A stretch of DNA of 64,000 bases from Corynebacterium amycolatum (GTDB taxonomy: Bacteria > Actinomycetota > Actinomycetes > Mycobacteriales > Mycobacteriaceae). The notes under the pieces are model-generated. The model saw only the letters and a list, made by a program, of their open reading frames with translations. It was not told where the DNA came from and did no database searches. Where the stretch lies: assembly GCF_016889425.1 (NCBI RefSeq), contig NZ_CP069513.1, positions 1,798,001 to 1,862,000 of the forward strand, written 5' to 3'. The translations under genes were made by a program, and so were the position numbers. The first letter of the stretch is position 1; each line of letters begins with the position of its first letter. Of the stretch, positions 8,109 through 18,907 are shown in pieces.

Positions 8109-9335
8109 CTAGAGAACATCATCAAAGTCACTCGTCGGACGATTTCGCAAGTCCTGCGTTGGCATCGGGGTCTCCGGAATCATTCCGTGTGGCCGCGGTG
8201 GACGCGAATTGCGAGTCGGGCGCATCTGGGATGCCTGAGTCGGCGTCGGCGGGTTAACTGGCGTCGGGCCAGAAATCGGGGAGGTTGTCGGAGCTGCTGA
8301 TGCCGTCGGCATGCCGCCCGGCTGAATTGACGTCGGCGTGCTTACTGAAGTCGGGGCGTCGATGCCGCCCACGTCGCCGATACCGCCAGTAGAGCCAATT
8401 GGACCGGAGGCCGTGATTGGTCCGGAGCCTTGTTCGTCATCCAGATCTAGCCACTCCGGACGCTCATTCGCTTTACGACGGTCATGGAGGCGACAAATCT
8501 GGATTGCGACTTCCACCAGCAATGTCAGCGCCGTCGCCATTGCGACCATAGATATTGGTTCCTGACCTGGGGTCATAAAAGCCGCAAAGACAAACAGCGA
8601 CATGATGATAATGCTGCGTTTGTCCTTGATGCCCTCGTAGGTAATGACGCCCGCCATGTTCAACATCACCACGAAGAGTGGAACTTCGAAGCTGACTCCG
8701 AAAACCAGAATTAGTGCGAGGACGAAACCGAAGTATTGCGAACCGGTGAGTGCAGAAATCTGCGTTTCTTCACCGATCTGAAGCAAGAACTCCAAACCGA
8801 AGGCGACAACGAAGTAAGCCAGGACGGAACCCATGACAAACAGCAGTGCTGCGGCAGTCACAACTCGGCGGGTGGTGCGGCGTTCCTTCCGAACCAAGCC
8901 AGGGGTGATGTAGGCCCAAATTTGGTAGAGCCACCATGGCGACGACATCACCAGACCGGCCAACGCGCCGACCTTTAGTCGCAGCATGAACATTTCGAAC
9001 GGACTGGTCGCCAGCAGACGACACTCCGCACCCTCGCCGCCGCCGAGACGCATCTCGGGTGGAAGCTGACAGTACGGATCCTTGAGCAATTCACCCAGGG
9101 ACTTAAAGTGCAGCGGACCGACATCGGTCGAGGTAAACGGTATGCGGAACTGGCCAATTGTAAAGGCGGTCTGGTACCAGATGAAGCCCACAACAGTGCC
9201 AACGGCGATACCAGCAAGAGAGAGAACGAGACGACGCCGGAGCTCTTGAATGTGCTCGACAATAGTCATCACGCCCTCGGGATTGCGCTTACGTTGGCGC
9301 TTCCGAGGACGTGATGTGGATGTAGCTGAAGTCAC
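8109..9335 (-). CDS. tatC: Sec-independent protein translocase subunit TatC
   Basis: A 408-residue membrane protein. After a basic N-terminus, MTIVEHIQELRRRL is the TatC signature that binds twin-arginine signal peptides, and six hydrophobic segments follow to about residue 290, including FEMFMLRLKVGALAGL and SPWWLYQIWAYITPGL. TatC recognises folded Tat substrates at the cytoplasmic membrane and works with TatA. The last 110 residues are an extra hydrophilic tail rich in Pro, Thr, Ser and Gly, absent from E. coli TatC; its role is unknown. The gene starts 18 bases after tatA and is followed by helY, so tatA-tatC-helY are probably one transcript, possibly continued from the paf genes. Confidence 0.96.
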   Translation of the reverse strand: MTSATSTSRPRKRQRKRNPEGVMTIVEHIQELRRRLVLSLAGIAVGTVVGFIWYQTAFTIGQFRIPFTSTDVGPLHFKSLGELLKDPYCQLPPEMRLGGGEGAECRLLATSPFEMFMLRLKVGALAGLVMSSPWWLYQIWAYITPGLVRKERRTTRRVVTAAALLFVMGSVLAYFVVAFGLEFLLQIGEETQISALTGSQYFGFVLALILVFGVSFEVPLFVVMLNMAGVITYEGIKDKRSIIIMSLFVFAAFMTPGQEPISMVAMATALTLLVEVAIQICRLHDRRKANERPEWLDLDDEQGSGPITASGPIGSTGGIGDVGGIDAPTSVSTPTSIQPGGMPTASAAPTTSPISGPTPVNPPTPTQASQMRPTRNSRPPRPHGMIPETPMPTQDLRNRPTSDFDDVL

Positions 9336-9353
9336 GCTTCAACCGGCCTTCTA

Positions 9354-9686
9354 CTACTGCTGCGGCTGGCCAGGGTTGTTCTGGCCAGGCTGCGGCTGGT
9401 ACGGCTGCTGCGGCTGAGCCTGCGGCGCCGGCTGCTGGTACGGCTGCTGCGGCTGAGCCTGCGGCGCCGGCTGCTGGTACGGCTGCTGTGGCTGGGCCTG
9501 CGGAGCCTGCTGGATTGCAGTCTGCTCCTGCTGCTCGTCATCGTTGCGCATTTCCTTGACTTCGGACTTGAAGATACGCATGGAGCGGCCGAGCGAACGA
9601 GCGGCATCCGGCAACTTCTTTGCGCCAAAGAGCAAAACAAGAACGACCAGGATAATGATGATTTCCCAGGGACCTAGGTTCGGCAT
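9354..9686 (-). CDS. tatA: Sec-independent protein translocase subunit TatA
   Basis: A 110-residue protein with the TatA plan: a short N-terminus (MPNLGPWE), one membrane helix ([14 protein letters not shown]), the conserved [14 protein letters not shown] hinge and amphipathic helix, and a charged region. TatA oligomers form the translocation path for folded proteins. The C-terminal half is unusual: Gln/Pro/Tyr-rich with near-identical 13-residue repeats ([13 protein letters not shown] type), encoded by 39-bp tandem DNA repeats. It is followed directly by tatC. A single TatA/E-type gene is seen; TatB is not in the window. Confidence 0.96.
   Translation of the reverse strand: MPNLGPWEIIIILVVLVLLFGAKKLPDAARSLGRSMRIFKSEVKEMRNDDEQQEQTAIQQAPQAQPQQPYQQPAPQAQPQQPYQQPAPQAQPQQPYQPQPGQNNPGQPQQ
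9390..9510 (-). repeat. 39-bp tandem repeats coding the Gln/Pro-rich tail of TatA
   Basis: About three copies of a 39-bp unit, nearly identical at the DNA level, encode 13-residue Q/P/Y/A repeats. High DNA identity suggests recent expansion or ongoing slippage, so copy number may vary between strains. Confidence 0.8.
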
Positions 9687-9760
9687 CCGCTTAGAGACCT
9701 TTCAAATGAATACAAATACAAGTGGCAAGTTGCCACATTGTGCGCGATAGAAGCTCTAGT

Positions 9761-10792
9761 TTAAGCTTTGTCGTTTCGACCATACTCTGCCAAAGCTTCG
9801 GAAGCTCGCGCAACAACGGCGTTTTTCAATTTTAGGGGCTCAGTGACTTTTACGCTCGGTGAACGGCGGAGCACAAAGGAGACTGTTGCTGCCAGGTCGG
9901 ACATGGGCACGTCAGCGGCAAATTCCGACTGCCCTAGGCCTTGATCAGAGACCGGTTCGGTATCCTCTTCTTCTCCCTCATCTTCGGTGAAGAAGACCGG
10001 TTCATAGTCTGCGATCCACGTAGCATCGGCGTCGATAAGCACACTCGCCCATTCGGACGTCCCCGTTTCCGCACCAAAGGCGTGCGGATCACGGATATCG
10101 ACGGGCTCTGGGCGGTGGAAAGCGGCGGGAATGTCGAGGACCTCGGCGGCCTCCAGGCGGTCGACACGGAAACTCTTCTGATGGCTGTCTTCCTGCGCCC
10201 GGTCGACGGCGCGGAGGTATGTCGTGGACTCAACTGTATAAACGTTGACACAGTCAAGTTCACGGACTGAAACCTGCCCTGAGGCATTCCGGTAACGCAC
10301 CTTCAGCACTTTGCGCTGATGCAGCGCGGAGTAAATCTGCTCTGCAAAGGCAAAGGCCTTGCCATCCTCTGCGGCGGTCGAATCGATGATGGGAACGTTC
10401 GTTCCCAGGGCACTGCGGAGCTTTGTCGCGGCCGTCTGCGCGGCCTCGGAAGAGGTGGCGGCTGCGGAGTCCTCGATGGTTTCCAGGATGAGGAGCAAGG
10501 TCGCGGTCTCTTCGGCTGTGAGTGCACGCGGCTGGCTGAGCACCGTTGCATGAGGGCGAATACGGACGTCAAAGCTGTTGCGGTAATCAACTTCAAAAGC
10601 CCGCACTCCGAGGAGTCCCGGCTGGTCAATATCGGCAATCTGCTCCACGATTGCCCGAATTCGGGCAAAAGGGATGGCCAGCTCGGTTGCGGCCTCTGTC
10701 ATTGAACGGTGCTGGGAAAAATACGGTACGACCGCCAGCAACTCGTCGACGCTGACAGTCGCGTCTAGCTCTCGGACTGCATGCACTGTCAT
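9761..10792 (-). CDS. pafC: WYL-domain transcription regulator PafC
   Basis: A 343-residue protein with an N-terminal winged-helix-like region (about 1-80) and a WYL-type domain in which LKVRYRNASG and KSFRVDRLEAAEVLD are recognisable, then a WCX-like C-terminal region with an acidic stretch (EDEGEEEDTE). In mycobacteria PafB and PafC act together as a transcription activator of DNA-damage genes, probably sensing single-stranded DNA through the WYL domains (established). The ATG overlaps the pafB stop by four bases, so the two should be made in equal amounts. It sits between pafB and tatA, as in M. tuberculosis. Confidence 0.92.
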   Translation of the reverse strand: MTVHAVRELDATVSVDELLAVVPYFSQHRSMTEAATELAIPFARIRAIVEQIADIDQPGLLGVRAFEVDYRNSFDVRIRPHATVLSQPRALTAEETATLLLILETIEDSAAATSSEAAQTAATKLRSALGTNVPIIDSTAAEDGKAFAFAEQIYSALHQRKVLKVRYRNASGQVSVRELDCVNVYTVESTTYLRAVDRAQEDSHQKSFRVDRLEAAEVLDIPAAFHRPEPVDIRDPHAFGAETGTSEWASVLIDADATWIADYEPVFFTEDEGEEEDTEPVSDQGLGQSEFAADVPMSDLAATVSFVLRRSPSVKVTEPLKLKNAVVARASEALAEYGRNDKA

Positions 10793-11820
10793 TGGTTGCC
10801 CTCCAGAGTGTTCTTCGTACCATTCGATCCGCCATGGCGAGCGAGTACCTGCTCCAACCGAGCAATAATTTCCGACCGTGCCTCTTCAGGTGATTCCACA
10901 ATCAAATCCGGTGCGTAACTCAAACCTGTGGACACAATCTCGCTCACAGGTGCCGCTGGCAGCTCGTAGCGGCCCTCCCCCAGCGCTGTTGCTTTCATTA
11001 CGACATCAGCGCAGGTATTCGGGGTAATACGAACGACCGCCTGATACGTCTTCCCACCGCGGTGCAACATCGTTTCCGCAATCTGTTGCAAGTCACCATC
11101 GGGCATTGGCTGCGTCGCCGACGTTCCCGTATCCGACACATCGCGGATACGGCTGAGCCGGAACATACGCGCCGCCTCACGCTGCGGATCAAAACCCAGC
11201 ACATAGAAGCGTCCGCGCAGGTTAATCAAACCCCACGGCTCCAGCGTGCGCAGTTCATCATCCACGCCGTACTGGCGGGAGTACCACATCTCTACCGTCC
11301 GCCGCGGCGAAGTCATTGCGGTCAGTAGCGTGCTGAAATCCGCCCTACTCATATCCACCGCATCGGCTACCACCACCGACTCATCCGGCTTCGCAATGGC
11401 ACTGCGCTGCGCAAAGGACGCGAGCTTCCGCCACGCCGCCACAGCCGTCGAACTCAGTTCCTCCGAACCAAACGCCGCATTCGCCGCCTGGAACACCACC
11501 GAAGCCTCCGCTTCAGTGAACTCGGGGTCGTGCTGGGGCCACCGCAGCCTGTTCAGGCGCAGGCGCTTGACCTTATCGCCAGTGCTTGACGACGAAACCT
11601 CCACCGGGACCCCAGCTGCCAGGAGTGCTGCGGTGTCCGCACGTAAATACCGAGCCCGAGATTCCTCGGAAACACGGGAGTAACCCTCGACATGTTTGGA
11701 GATCCACGACTCGCTGACCCATCCGGTGTCGTCGGCAAGCGCCAACAGCAGCTGAACCTGGCGTTGGTTCTCACTAATCGCGGCGGTTCCGGGGTTTTCC
11801 GATACCGGTGGGACAGGCAC
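10789..11820 (-). CDS. pafB: WYL-domain transcription regulator PafB
   Basis: A 343-residue partner of PafC. The N-terminal part has a helix-turn-helix character (residues about 20-60), followed by a WYL-type core with TVEMWYSRQYG, LEPWGLINLRGRFYVLGFD and ARMFRLSRI. In mycobacteria the PafBC heterodimer activates the SigA-dependent, LexA-independent DNA damage response. Despite the name and location it is not needed for pupylation itself. The gene starts about 40 bases after pafA and overlaps pafC by four bases. The start shown gives the length usual for the family. Confidence 0.92.
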   Translation of the reverse strand: MPVPPVSENPGTAAISENQRQVQLLLALADDTGWVSESWISKHVEGYSRVSEESRARYLRADTAALLAAGVPVEVSSSSTGDKVKRLRLNRLRWPQHDPEFTEAEASVVFQAANAAFGSEELSSTAVAAWRKLASFAQRSAIAKPDESVVVADAVDMSRADFSTLLTAMTSPRRTVEMWYSRQYGVDDELRTLEPWGLINLRGRFYVLGFDPQREAARMFRLSRIRDVSDTGTSATQPMPDGDLQQIAETMLHRGGKTYQAVVRITPNTCADVVMKATALGEGRYELPAAPVSEIVSTGLSYAPDLIVESPEEARSEIIARLEQVLARHGGSNGTKNTLEGNQ

Positions 11821-11862
11821 GACTGTGGGGCTCCTTTTCCTGGGCTGTTTCCTGGGACGGAA

Positions 11863-13353
11863 CTAGTTTTCCGGCAGCGTATCCGAGGTCTTCTTCGCAG
11901 CCGTCAGAATCTCAATCATCTCGCTGACCTCATCGTTTTCCGTGGCAAAGGGGTCGCTGAGCATAGTGGAGATGGGATCATCGCCGGAGATCTTCAGGTG
12001 TGTCCAGTCCACGACGGTCTTGAAACTGGATTCTTCAGCTGCAACGAGGAAATCACCGCGCAGCTTCGCACGAGTAGTTGGCGGTGCGGTGCGGACTGCC
12101 TCAGCGACCTGCTCATCGGTAATCCACCGCGAGGCAATGCCACGGGCTTCCAGCGCGCGGAAGATGCCGCGGCTGGGACGGATGTCGTGGTAGGCCAAGT
12201 CGATCTGATGAAGTTTGGGGTCCTCCAGAGTCAGACCGCGGTCCAAGTAGCGCTTCATTAGCGAGTACTTAATGGCCCAGTCAATGTCGTGCTCAATGAG
12301 AGACCAGTCACCGGTTTCCACGGCATCCAGTGCGCGACCCCACAGCTCGACAATGCGGCCCATTTCCTCGTTGGACGTGCCGGCACCGGCAATGCCCTTG
12401 TCTTCGTTGACCATGTTTTCTTCGCGGACCTTCAGCCACTGCGCCGCAGCGTCCAGGAACTCGCGCTGAATCTGCAGCGCGGTGGCAGTTTCGCCACTGC
12501 GCAGTGGAATCTCGGCCTTCCCCGTCATATCGCGGCTCACCGCACGGATGGACTTGATCTCGTTGGCGACCTCGAAGTCCGGCAACTTCACGCCAGCTTC
12601 AATCATCTCCAGGACCAACTGAGTGGAGCCAATTTTGAGTGCAGTCGTCGTCTCACTCATGTTGGAGTCGCCCACGATGACGTGCAAGCGGCGGAATCGG
12701 TTGGAGTCCGCGTGTGGCTCATCGCGAGTGTTAATAATCGGTCGGGAGCGCGTCGTTGCACTGGAGACACCCTCCCACACATGATCCGCGCGCTGCGAGA
12801 AGCAGTACTGAATCGGATCGTTGTGATACGGCGAGGTTGGGTACGGCAGGAAAATCTTCCCCGCCCCGCAAATGAGCTGTCGCGTAACCAAGAAAGGTAG
12901 CAGCAGCTTGGACAGGGACTTCAGCCCCAGTTCACGTCCAACCAGGTAGTTTTCGTGACAACCGTAGGAGTTACCGACGGTATCAACGTTGTTCTTCAGC
13001 AGGTAGACCTTGCCACCGATGCCCTCGTCAGCAAGCTCTGCTTCAGCCCTTTCGGCGAGCTCGTTCAAGATGACCTCGCCCGAGCGGTCATACGCGACCA
13101 GCTGCGAGACAGAATCGCACTCAGCGGTGGCGTACTCCGGGTGGCTTCCGACATCGAGGTACATACGACCAGCATTGGGGGTGAAAATGTTGGTTGCCCC
13201 GTACTTGGCGATCACCGGTCGGAACATGTAGCGGGCAATCTCATCCGGCCCCAGGCGACGCGAGCCATCCAACGTCAGAGTGATGCCGAACTCGGTCTCA
13301 ATGCCGGTGATGCGTCGGGTCAACGCCTGTGCTGGTACCTGCTGGTCAGTCAC
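11863..13353 (-). CDS. pafA: Pup-protein ligase PafA
   Basis: A 496-residue member of the glutamine-synthetase-like carboxylate-amine ligase family. The start RRITGIETEFGITLTLDG holds the Glu-x-Glu metal-binding strand, and GNSYGCHENYLV, NTRDEPHADSNRFRRLHVI and the downstream WTHLKI region are typical of PafA. It uses ATP to link the C-terminal glutamate of Pup to lysines on target proteins. The start is GTG, three bases after the pup stop (TAAGAAGTG), implying translational coupling with its substrate tag. In mycobacteria prcB and prcA lie between pup and pafA; here they are absent, as in other corynebacteria. Confidence 0.97.
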   Translation of the reverse strand: MTDQQVPAQALTRRITGIETEFGITLTLDGSRRLGPDEIARYMFRPVIAKYGATNIFTPNAGRMYLDVGSHPEYATAECDSVSQLVAYDRSGEVILNELAERAEAELADEGIGGKVYLLKNNVDTVGNSYGCHENYLVGRELGLKSLSKLLLPFLVTRQLICGAGKIFLPYPTSPYHNDPIQYCFSQRADHVWEGVSSATTRSRPIINTRDEPHADSNRFRRLHVIVGDSNMSETTTALKIGSTQLVLEMIEAGVKLPDFEVANEIKSIRAVSRDMTGKAEIPLRSGETATALQIQREFLDAAAQWLKVREENMVNEDKGIAGAGTSNEEMGRIVELWGRALDAVETGDWSLIEHDIDWAIKYSLMKRYLDRGLTLEDPKLHQIDLAYHDIRPSRGIFRALEARGIASRWITDEQVAEAVRTAPPTTRAKLRGDFLVAAEESSFKTVVDWTHLKISGDDPISTMLSDPFATENDEVSEMIEILTAAKKTSDTLPEN

Positions 13354-13356
13354 TTC

Positions 13357-13551
13357 TTACTGGCCGCCCTTCTGGACGTACGAACGCACGAACTCCTCGG
13401 CGTTGTTCTCCAGCAGACCATCAATTTCATCCAACAGGTCGTCAGCAGCTGCAACGTGCTCCTGTGCCTGACCGCCGCCAGCGACCTCGCCGAACTCTTC
13501 CTCGTCGCCTCCGCCGGAACCGCCGCCGAAAACCTGAGTGTTACCAGCCAT
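13357..13551 (-). CDS. pup: Prokaryotic ubiquitin-like protein Pup
   Basis: A 64-residue small acidic protein. The N-terminal half is glycine-rich and disordered; the C-terminal half ends in LLENNAEEFVRSYVQKGGQ, the conserved region that binds the ARC/Mpa coiled coil and PafA/Dop. It ends in Gly-Gly-Gln, so Dop must deamidate it to Glu before ligation. The gene lies between dop (60 bases upstream) and pafA (three bases downstream). No proteasome genes follow, so pupylated proteins here are likely unfolded or released by ARC rather than degraded by a 20S core. Confidence 0.98.
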   Translation of the reverse strand: MAGNTQVFGGGSGGGDEEEFGEVAGGGQAQEHVAAADDLLDEIDGLLENNAEEFVRSYVQKGGQ

Positions 13552-13611
13552 GATATTGCTCCTTAAAAATGAACTTTTGAGTATTACTGCCTATTACCGC
13601 ACTATGCGTGT

Positions 13612-15213
13612 CTATTGTTCGCGGACAGCTCCGAGCGTACGCAGATGCTCGACCACCTCGGCCACTGTCTCTGCCGACTCCAACACCTCACCGCAATCAG
13701 CGGCAGTGAAACGGTCAACTTCATCCAGCGTAATGTAGGCCAGCGTAATTCCAGGCGACTCCACGTCACGAGTGCGCCGATACCCCCCCGAAGTGTCCAC
13801 CACTAAGCTGGTCCAACTGCCCGCGACGACATCCTTGCCAAAGCGGCGCAGAATGCCACCGCGCACATACGCACGCGTAGATTCCGGTGCGTATTCAACC
13901 GCGCGGTCGACTTCTTCCTCGGTCACGAGCGTGCGCATCGAACCGCGGCGCACCAGCGCATGGTACAGCCCACGACCAGGGTCAATATCCGAGTACTGAA
14001 TATCAATCAACGCCAACTTTGGGTGATCCCAGCCCGCGCCCAGGCGGGTACGCAAGCCCTCCATGAGGTTGTATTTCGCCACCCAATCCAGCAGGTGGGC
14101 TGCCTTGCGGGGGTCGTCGGCAAGCACGTCGAGCACTTCACGCCAGAGCTTGACGACGTCGCCTTGCTGGTCGTAGCTCGCCACGCGACGCAGGTACTCG
14201 TACTGCATTTCGACCGCGGACATCCAGGTGACATGGTCCGCCAGCTGCAGCTTCTCGGTGCAGGTCAGGTCTCGGGAGACCTTATGGACCGCCTCGACGG
14301 GGTTGCGGAGCTGCAGATCGTCGAAACGCACACCGTCCTCGATGGCATCAATGACCAAACCTGTGGTGCCCAGCTTGAGGAAGGTGGCGACCTCACTCAT
14401 GTTGGCATCACCGATGATGACGTGCAGGCGGCGGAAGCGATCGGAGTCGGCGTGTGGTTCATCGCGGGTGTTGATGATGCCGCGGTTCAACGTGGTCTCC
14501 AGCGAGACTTCAGTCTCGATGTAGTCCGCGCGCTGCGAAATCTGGAAACCCGACTCCTGCCCTATCTGGCCCAGACCGACGCGACCAGCGCCCGTAAACA
14601 CCTGGCGGGTGACGAAGAACGGTGTCAGACCGGCGACAATGTCATCGAACTCGGTTTCCCGGGAGAAAAGGTAGTTCTCGTGGGCGCCATACGAGGCACC
14701 CTTGCCATCGACATTGTTGCGGTAGAGCTTGAGCACCGGGCCGGGGTTGCCTTCGGCATCGGTGGCTTCTGCGGCAAGCTGAGCTGCCCGCAGCATAATC
14801 TTGTCACCTGCACGGTCAGCGATGACCGCTTCGCGGGCAGTTGCCGTCTCCGGTGAGGAGTATTCCGGGTGTGCGTGGTCGACGTAGAAACGGGCACCAT
14901 TCTGCACCAGCAGGTTTGCAGCGCCGACGGCGTTTGGATCCACAATCGGTGGCTGGTGGTAGCGGCGCAGGTCAAAGCCACGGCTGTCGCGCAATGGCGA
15001 CTCCGGTGCGTAGTCCCAGCGGATGCGCCCCGACAGGCCCTCCTCCTGCTCGTGCGCGAAAGCCAGCACGGCCTGCGTGGAGGTGAGAATCGGGCTGACA
15101 TCCGGGTTGTCCGGGCTGGAAATGCCGTACTCAATTTCAGTGCCGAAGAAGCGGCTCGGCTGTGCTGGGTTTGCAGCAGAGTTAGTAGCAGACTTCGCAG
15201 CGGAATTAGCCAT
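13612..15213 (-). CDS. dop: Pup deamidase/depupylase Dop
   Basis: A 533-residue homologue of PafA. FFGTEIEYGISS carries the metal-binding Glu pair, and GASYGAHENYLFSRE, INTRDEPHADSDRFRRLHVIIGD and the C-terminal DEVDRFTAAD region match Dop. It converts the C-terminal Gln of Pup to Glu and also removes Pup from proteins. The first 20 residues are an extra Ala/Ser/Asn-rich extension. The ATG overlaps the end of mpa by eight bases, so both are probably co-translated. Dop and PafA both being present indicates a full pupylation and depupylation cycle. Confidence 0.96.
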   Translation of the reverse strand: MANSAAKSATNSAANPAQPSRFFGTEIEYGISSPDNPDVSPILTSTQAVLAFAHEQEEGLSGRIRWDYAPESPLRDSRGFDLRRYHQPPIVDPNAVGAANLLVQNGARFYVDHAHPEYSSPETATAREAVIADRAGDKIMLRAAQLAAEATDAEGNPGPVLKLYRNNVDGKGASYGAHENYLFSRETEFDDIVAGLTPFFVTRQVFTGAGRVGLGQIGQESGFQISQRADYIETEVSLETTLNRGIINTRDEPHADSDRFRRLHVIIGDANMSEVATFLKLGTTGLVIDAIEDGVRFDDLQLRNPVEAVHKVSRDLTCTEKLQLADHVTWMSAVEMQYEYLRRVASYDQQGDVVKLWREVLDVLADDPRKAAHLLDWVAKYNLMEGLRTRLGAGWDHPKLALIDIQYSDIDPGRGLYHALVRRGSMRTLVTEEEVDRAVEYAPESTRAYVRGGILRRFGKDVVAGSWTSLVVDTSGGYRRTRDVESPGITLAYITLDEVDRFTAADCGEVLESAETVAEVVEHLRTLGAVREQ

Positions 15214-16783
15214 GGCGAATCACCTCGACCGAGGCAACGCGCGCCGCGGGACGACCGGAGATACGAGCCCACTCATCCGGGTTCGAGGTGTTCGGCAGGT
15301 CCTCGTTCTGCGCGAACTCCTCCGCCACTGCGGACAGCAGGTGATCCAAGCTAATACCAGCCTCGCCGCCAGCGATAACCGACTTGATGGCGGACTTCTT
15401 CGCACGGTCGACGATGTTGGAAATCATCGCGCCGGAGTTGAAATCGCGGTAGTACATGACCTCGCTGGTGCCATCTGCATAGCGGATCCGCACATACTCA
15501 TTTTCTTCCGTCTTGGCGTACATTCGCTCAACAACCTGGTCAATGAGGTGTGCGACATTTTGCTCCACCCCACCGCGCGCTTCTACCTCGGCCGCGTTGT
15601 ACGGCAGCTCCGGGGTCAAGTACTTGCGGAAGATATCCTTCGCCGCTGCCTCATTCGGGCGCTCAATGCGAATCTTCACATCCAGGCGTCCCGGGCGCAG
15701 AATTGCCGGGTCGATCATTTCCTCGCGGTTGGTGGCACCAATCACGATGACGTTTTCCAGTCCCTCTACACCGTCAAGTTCACTGAGCAGCTGCGGAACC
15801 ACAGTGTTTTCCATATCCGAGGAGATACCCGAACCACGAGTGCGGAAAATCGAGTCCATCTCATCGAAGAAGACAATAACCGGCTTGCCATCTTCGGCAA
15901 TGTCGCGAGCGCGGTCGAAAATCAGGCGAATCTGACGCTCCGTCTCGCCCACGAACTTATTGAGCAGCTCCGGGCCCTTGACATTCAAGAAGTACGACTG
16001 CGCTCGCTGCGCCTCTGCCTCGGTCTTGCCTCGGGACAGCGCAATCTTGCGTGCCAGCGAATTAGCCACAGCCTTGGCGATCAACGTCTTACCGTTGCCG
16101 GGAGGACCGTAGAGCAGCACGCCCTTCGGCGGACGCAGGTTGTACTGCTCAAACAGTTCGGGCTGCAGGAACGGCATCTCCACGGCGTCGTGAATCTGCT
16201 CAATCTGACTATCCAGACCACCGATATCCGTGTAGGTGACATCCGGTACCTCTTCCAGTACCAGGTTTTCCACCTCGGACTTCGGAATGACCTCAAATGC
16301 ATAGCCCGACTTGCGGTCAATCATCACCGAGTCCCCCGGCTTCGGCGACAAGTCCCCAGCCAGGGACACCACGAATTCCTCACCGTGAGTATCCGAGGCC
16401 AAAATGCGCTCCCGATCCGGCAGCACCTCACGAACATTGGCGATATCGCCGCTTTCCGGATAACCGCAGTCCTCCACGATTATCGAGCCCTCATTCAGGC
16501 GCACCTGCGCGCCCGGCCGAAGCGCCCGCTCGTTAATCTCCGGCTGCACCCTCAGTCGCATCCGGCGGTTTCCGGTAAACACCTCTGCGGTGCTCTTCTC
16601 CGGTCCCGGCTTAAGGAAAATACCGTACGTGCTAGGCGGCTCCAGCATGTCCTCCATGTCTTGGCGCAGTAGCTCTAGCTTGTTACGGGAGTCCCGCAAC
16701 AGCTCAACCAGGCGATTATTTCGAATGCCGAGGTTGTAGTTCTTCTGCTCAAGATCACGGATTTTGTCAGACGGCGTTGTCAT
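15206..16783 (-). CDS. mpa: AAA ATPase forming ring-shaped complexes (ARC/Mpa)
   Basis: A 525-residue AAA+ unfoldase: an N-terminal coiled coil (IRDLEQKNYNLGIRNNRLV onward) that captures Pup, an OB-fold region, Walker A GPPGNGKT, Walker B VIVFFDEMDS, and arginine-finger and sensor regions around ATNREEMIDPAILRPGR. The C-terminus ends in ASVEVIRHG and lacks the GQYL motif that docks mycobacterial Mpa onto the 20S proteasome, in keeping with the absence of prcBA. I chose the ATG at 16783 because TAATCT lies seven bases before it without a ribosome binding site (leaderless); an in-frame ATG also exists at 16801. It heads the dop-pup-pafA cluster. Confidence 0.96.
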   Translation of the reverse strand: MTTPSDKIRDLEQKNYNLGIRNNRLVELLRDSRNKLELLRQDMEDMLEPPSTYGIFLKPGPEKSTAEVFTGNRRMRLRVQPEINERALRPGAQVRLNEGSIIVEDCGYPESGDIANVREVLPDRERILASDTHGEEFVVSLAGDLSPKPGDSVMIDRKSGYAFEVIPKSEVENLVLEEVPDVTYTDIGGLDSQIEQIHDAVEMPFLQPELFEQYNLRPPKGVLLYGPPGNGKTLIAKAVANSLARKIALSRGKTEAEAQRAQSYFLNVKGPELLNKFVGETERQIRLIFDRARDIAEDGKPVIVFFDEMDSIFRTRGSGISSDMENTVVPQLLSELDGVEGLENVIVIGATNREEMIDPAILRPGRLDVKIRIERPNEAAAKDIFRKYLTPELPYNAAEVEARGGVEQNVAHLIDQVVERMYAKTEENEYVRIRYADGTSEVMYYRDFNSGAMISNIVDRAKKSAIKSVIAGGEAGISLDHLLSAVAEEFAQNEDLPNTSNPDEWARISGRPAARVASVEVIRHG

Positions 16784-16892
16784 GTACCCCAGATTACCCA
16801 TAGGGCCAGATGTCGTTGTTGCTTGGTCGATTTAGACCGTGTGTCGTATCACGCTTTACGACGGCTACACCTCCCAGCGCGAAGCGGCGGTC

Positions 16893-18729
<1,837 letters not shown>

Positions 18730-18811
18730 AAGTTGCGGATGGCGGTGGCTCTCGAGGAATGTTAGCTTTCGCGGGGTGCCGCCGTCGGCGGGAACGACGC
18801 CAGTAAAAGTT

Positions 18812-18876
18812 ACTGACTAGGTTTATAACGGGTGAATGGAATTAACTGTTCAGTTTTTGTCATAAACCTAGTCAGT
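18812..18876. terminator. Long-loop perfect inverted repeat between convergent genes
   Basis: ACTGACTAGGTTTAT (18812-18826) is repeated exactly in inverted form at 18862-18876 with a 35-base loop. It lies between the convergent nuclease and transporter genes and could end both transcripts, but no long T-run follows, and the loop is larger than usual for an intrinsic terminator. Confidence 0.45.
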
Positions 18877-18907
18877 TTCTCTATGCGGTGTTTTAGGTAG
18901 ACCCCCG

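Noticed and set aside
9390..9510. CRISPR-like array
   Set aside because: The repeats are contiguous, in frame, without spacers, and encode the TatA tail.
15023..16672. A 549-codon plus-strand frame opposite mpa and dop
   Set aside because: The minus-strand products have all AAA+ and Dop motifs; this frame shows none.
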